Assembly (NCBI RefSeq): GCF_003112575.1
Contig: NZ_BEWC01000002.1
Span: forward strand, 868,001 to 932,000
Origin: Streptomyces ardesiacus
GTDB taxonomy: Bacteria > Actinomycetota > Actinomycetes > Streptomycetales > Streptomycetaceae
Length of the DNA stretch: 64,000 nucleotides
Reading direction: 5' to 3'
Shown: positions 63,875-64,000 of the stretch, in pieces
Numbering within the stretch: position 1 is the first letter of the stretch
How the letters are laid out: every line of letters starts with the position of its first letter
Program-made: the position numbers and the translations under genes
Notes under the pieces: generated by a model
The model's database searches: none
The model's input: the letters and a program-made list of their open reading frames with translations, nothing else
Told to the model about the DNA's origin: nothing

Positions 63875-63941
63875 CTCAGCCGCGGCTGGGACCGGAGCCA
63901 TCCGGACCCGGCCGCGGCTGAGGCAGATCCGGGTGTTTTTT
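63875..63941 (+). terminator. Terminator of the atp operon
   Basis: A perfect 12-bp stem CTCAGCCGCGGC/GCCGCGGCTGAG (63875-63886 with 63911-63922) encloses an inner GGG-A-CCGG/CCGG-A-CCC stem. It is followed 13 bases later by a run of six T (63936-63941). Confidence 0.75.
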
Positions 63942-63978
63942 CCGTTCCGTTACCTAGGAGACGAGGAGGTCGGTGTCG

Positions 63979-64000
63979 ATGGCCCTCGCTCTGACTGTGT
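63979..64000 (+). CDS. Start of a membrane-protein gene cut by the window end
   Basis: ATG 63979 follows GAGGAGG and reads MALALTV before the window ends. By position after atpC this is probably the DUF2550 membrane protein usual in actinobacteria, but only seven codons are seen. GTG 63973 is an alternative start. Confidence 0.4.

Overview
The window is actinobacterial chromosome, almost certainly from a Streptomyces. It is very GC-rich with the matching third-position bias, and GTG and TTG starts are common. It carries a conservon, a complete spore-pigment (whiE-type) type II polyketide cluster, the threonine genes with lysA, an actinobacterial rho and the atpIBEFHAGDC operon, in an order I recall from the S. 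coelicolor core chromosome. No insertion sequence, prophage or CRISPR array is visible.

Layout. (1) 1-4.4 kb: rightward conservon (histidine kinase, roadblock, DUF742 and GTPase genes, chained by overlaps) ending in a styrene-monooxygenase-like flavoprotein. (2) 4.4-14.5 kb: mostly leftward genes for the envelope and regulation: an NlpC/P60 hydrolase, a TetR regulator, an AurF-type diiron oxygenase fused in frame to a DUF3291 ORF, a SEDS/penicillin-binding-protein pair, an SH3 protein, an orphan histidine kinase coupled to a lipoprotein, and a phosphatase. (3) 14.6-20.6 kb: a NERD protein, the divergent end-joining pair LigD-polymerase/Ku, and secreted or membrane proteins. (4) 20.8-28.6 kb: whiE-type cluster, seven leftward genes and a divergent FAD hydroxylase. 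(5) 28.7-35.6 kb: accessory stretch with an SMI1/KNR4 protein, an Lrp/AsnC regulator facing a nitroreductase, a frameshifted monooxygenase remnant, DUF523, and a lower-GC patch with an endonuclease VII-fold protein and orphans, ending at the 3' side of tRNA-Arg(CCG). (6) 36-45.5 kb: receiver protein, an ArgS-like protein lacking its catalytic core, lysA, hom, thrC, thrB and rho. (7) 45.6-55.7 kb: a secreted trypsin-fold protease, an LCP protein, rpmE behind a sigma-R promoter, prfA, prmC, a mini-ORF, the threonylcarbamoyl-AMP synthase gene, a phosphatase-like protein lacking its catalytic Cys, a SHMT paralogue and a WecA-type transferase. (8) 55.8-64 kb: the complete F1Fo ATP synthase operon behind a Rex-like operator, with a strong terminator, then the first codons of the next gene.

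How the genes work together. The conservon encodes a membrane kinase/G-protein module. The whiE genes build and tailor an aromatic polyketide for spores. Hom, ThrC and ThrB make threonine and LysA makes lysine from aspartate. PrfA and PrmC terminate translation, and the next gene makes the precursor of t6A. The atp genes make the energy-coupling complex.

Most rewarding for follow-up: an ANN-codon-rich mini-ORF coupled to the t6A gene, a phosphatase fold with Ser in place of its nucleophilic Cys, an ArgS shell without catalytic motifs beside tRNA-Arg, a stop-less DUF3291-AurF reading frame, six 13-bp repeats in the whiE hydroxylase leader, a pre-tRNA trailer hairpin, and well-matched sigma-R and Rex sites.
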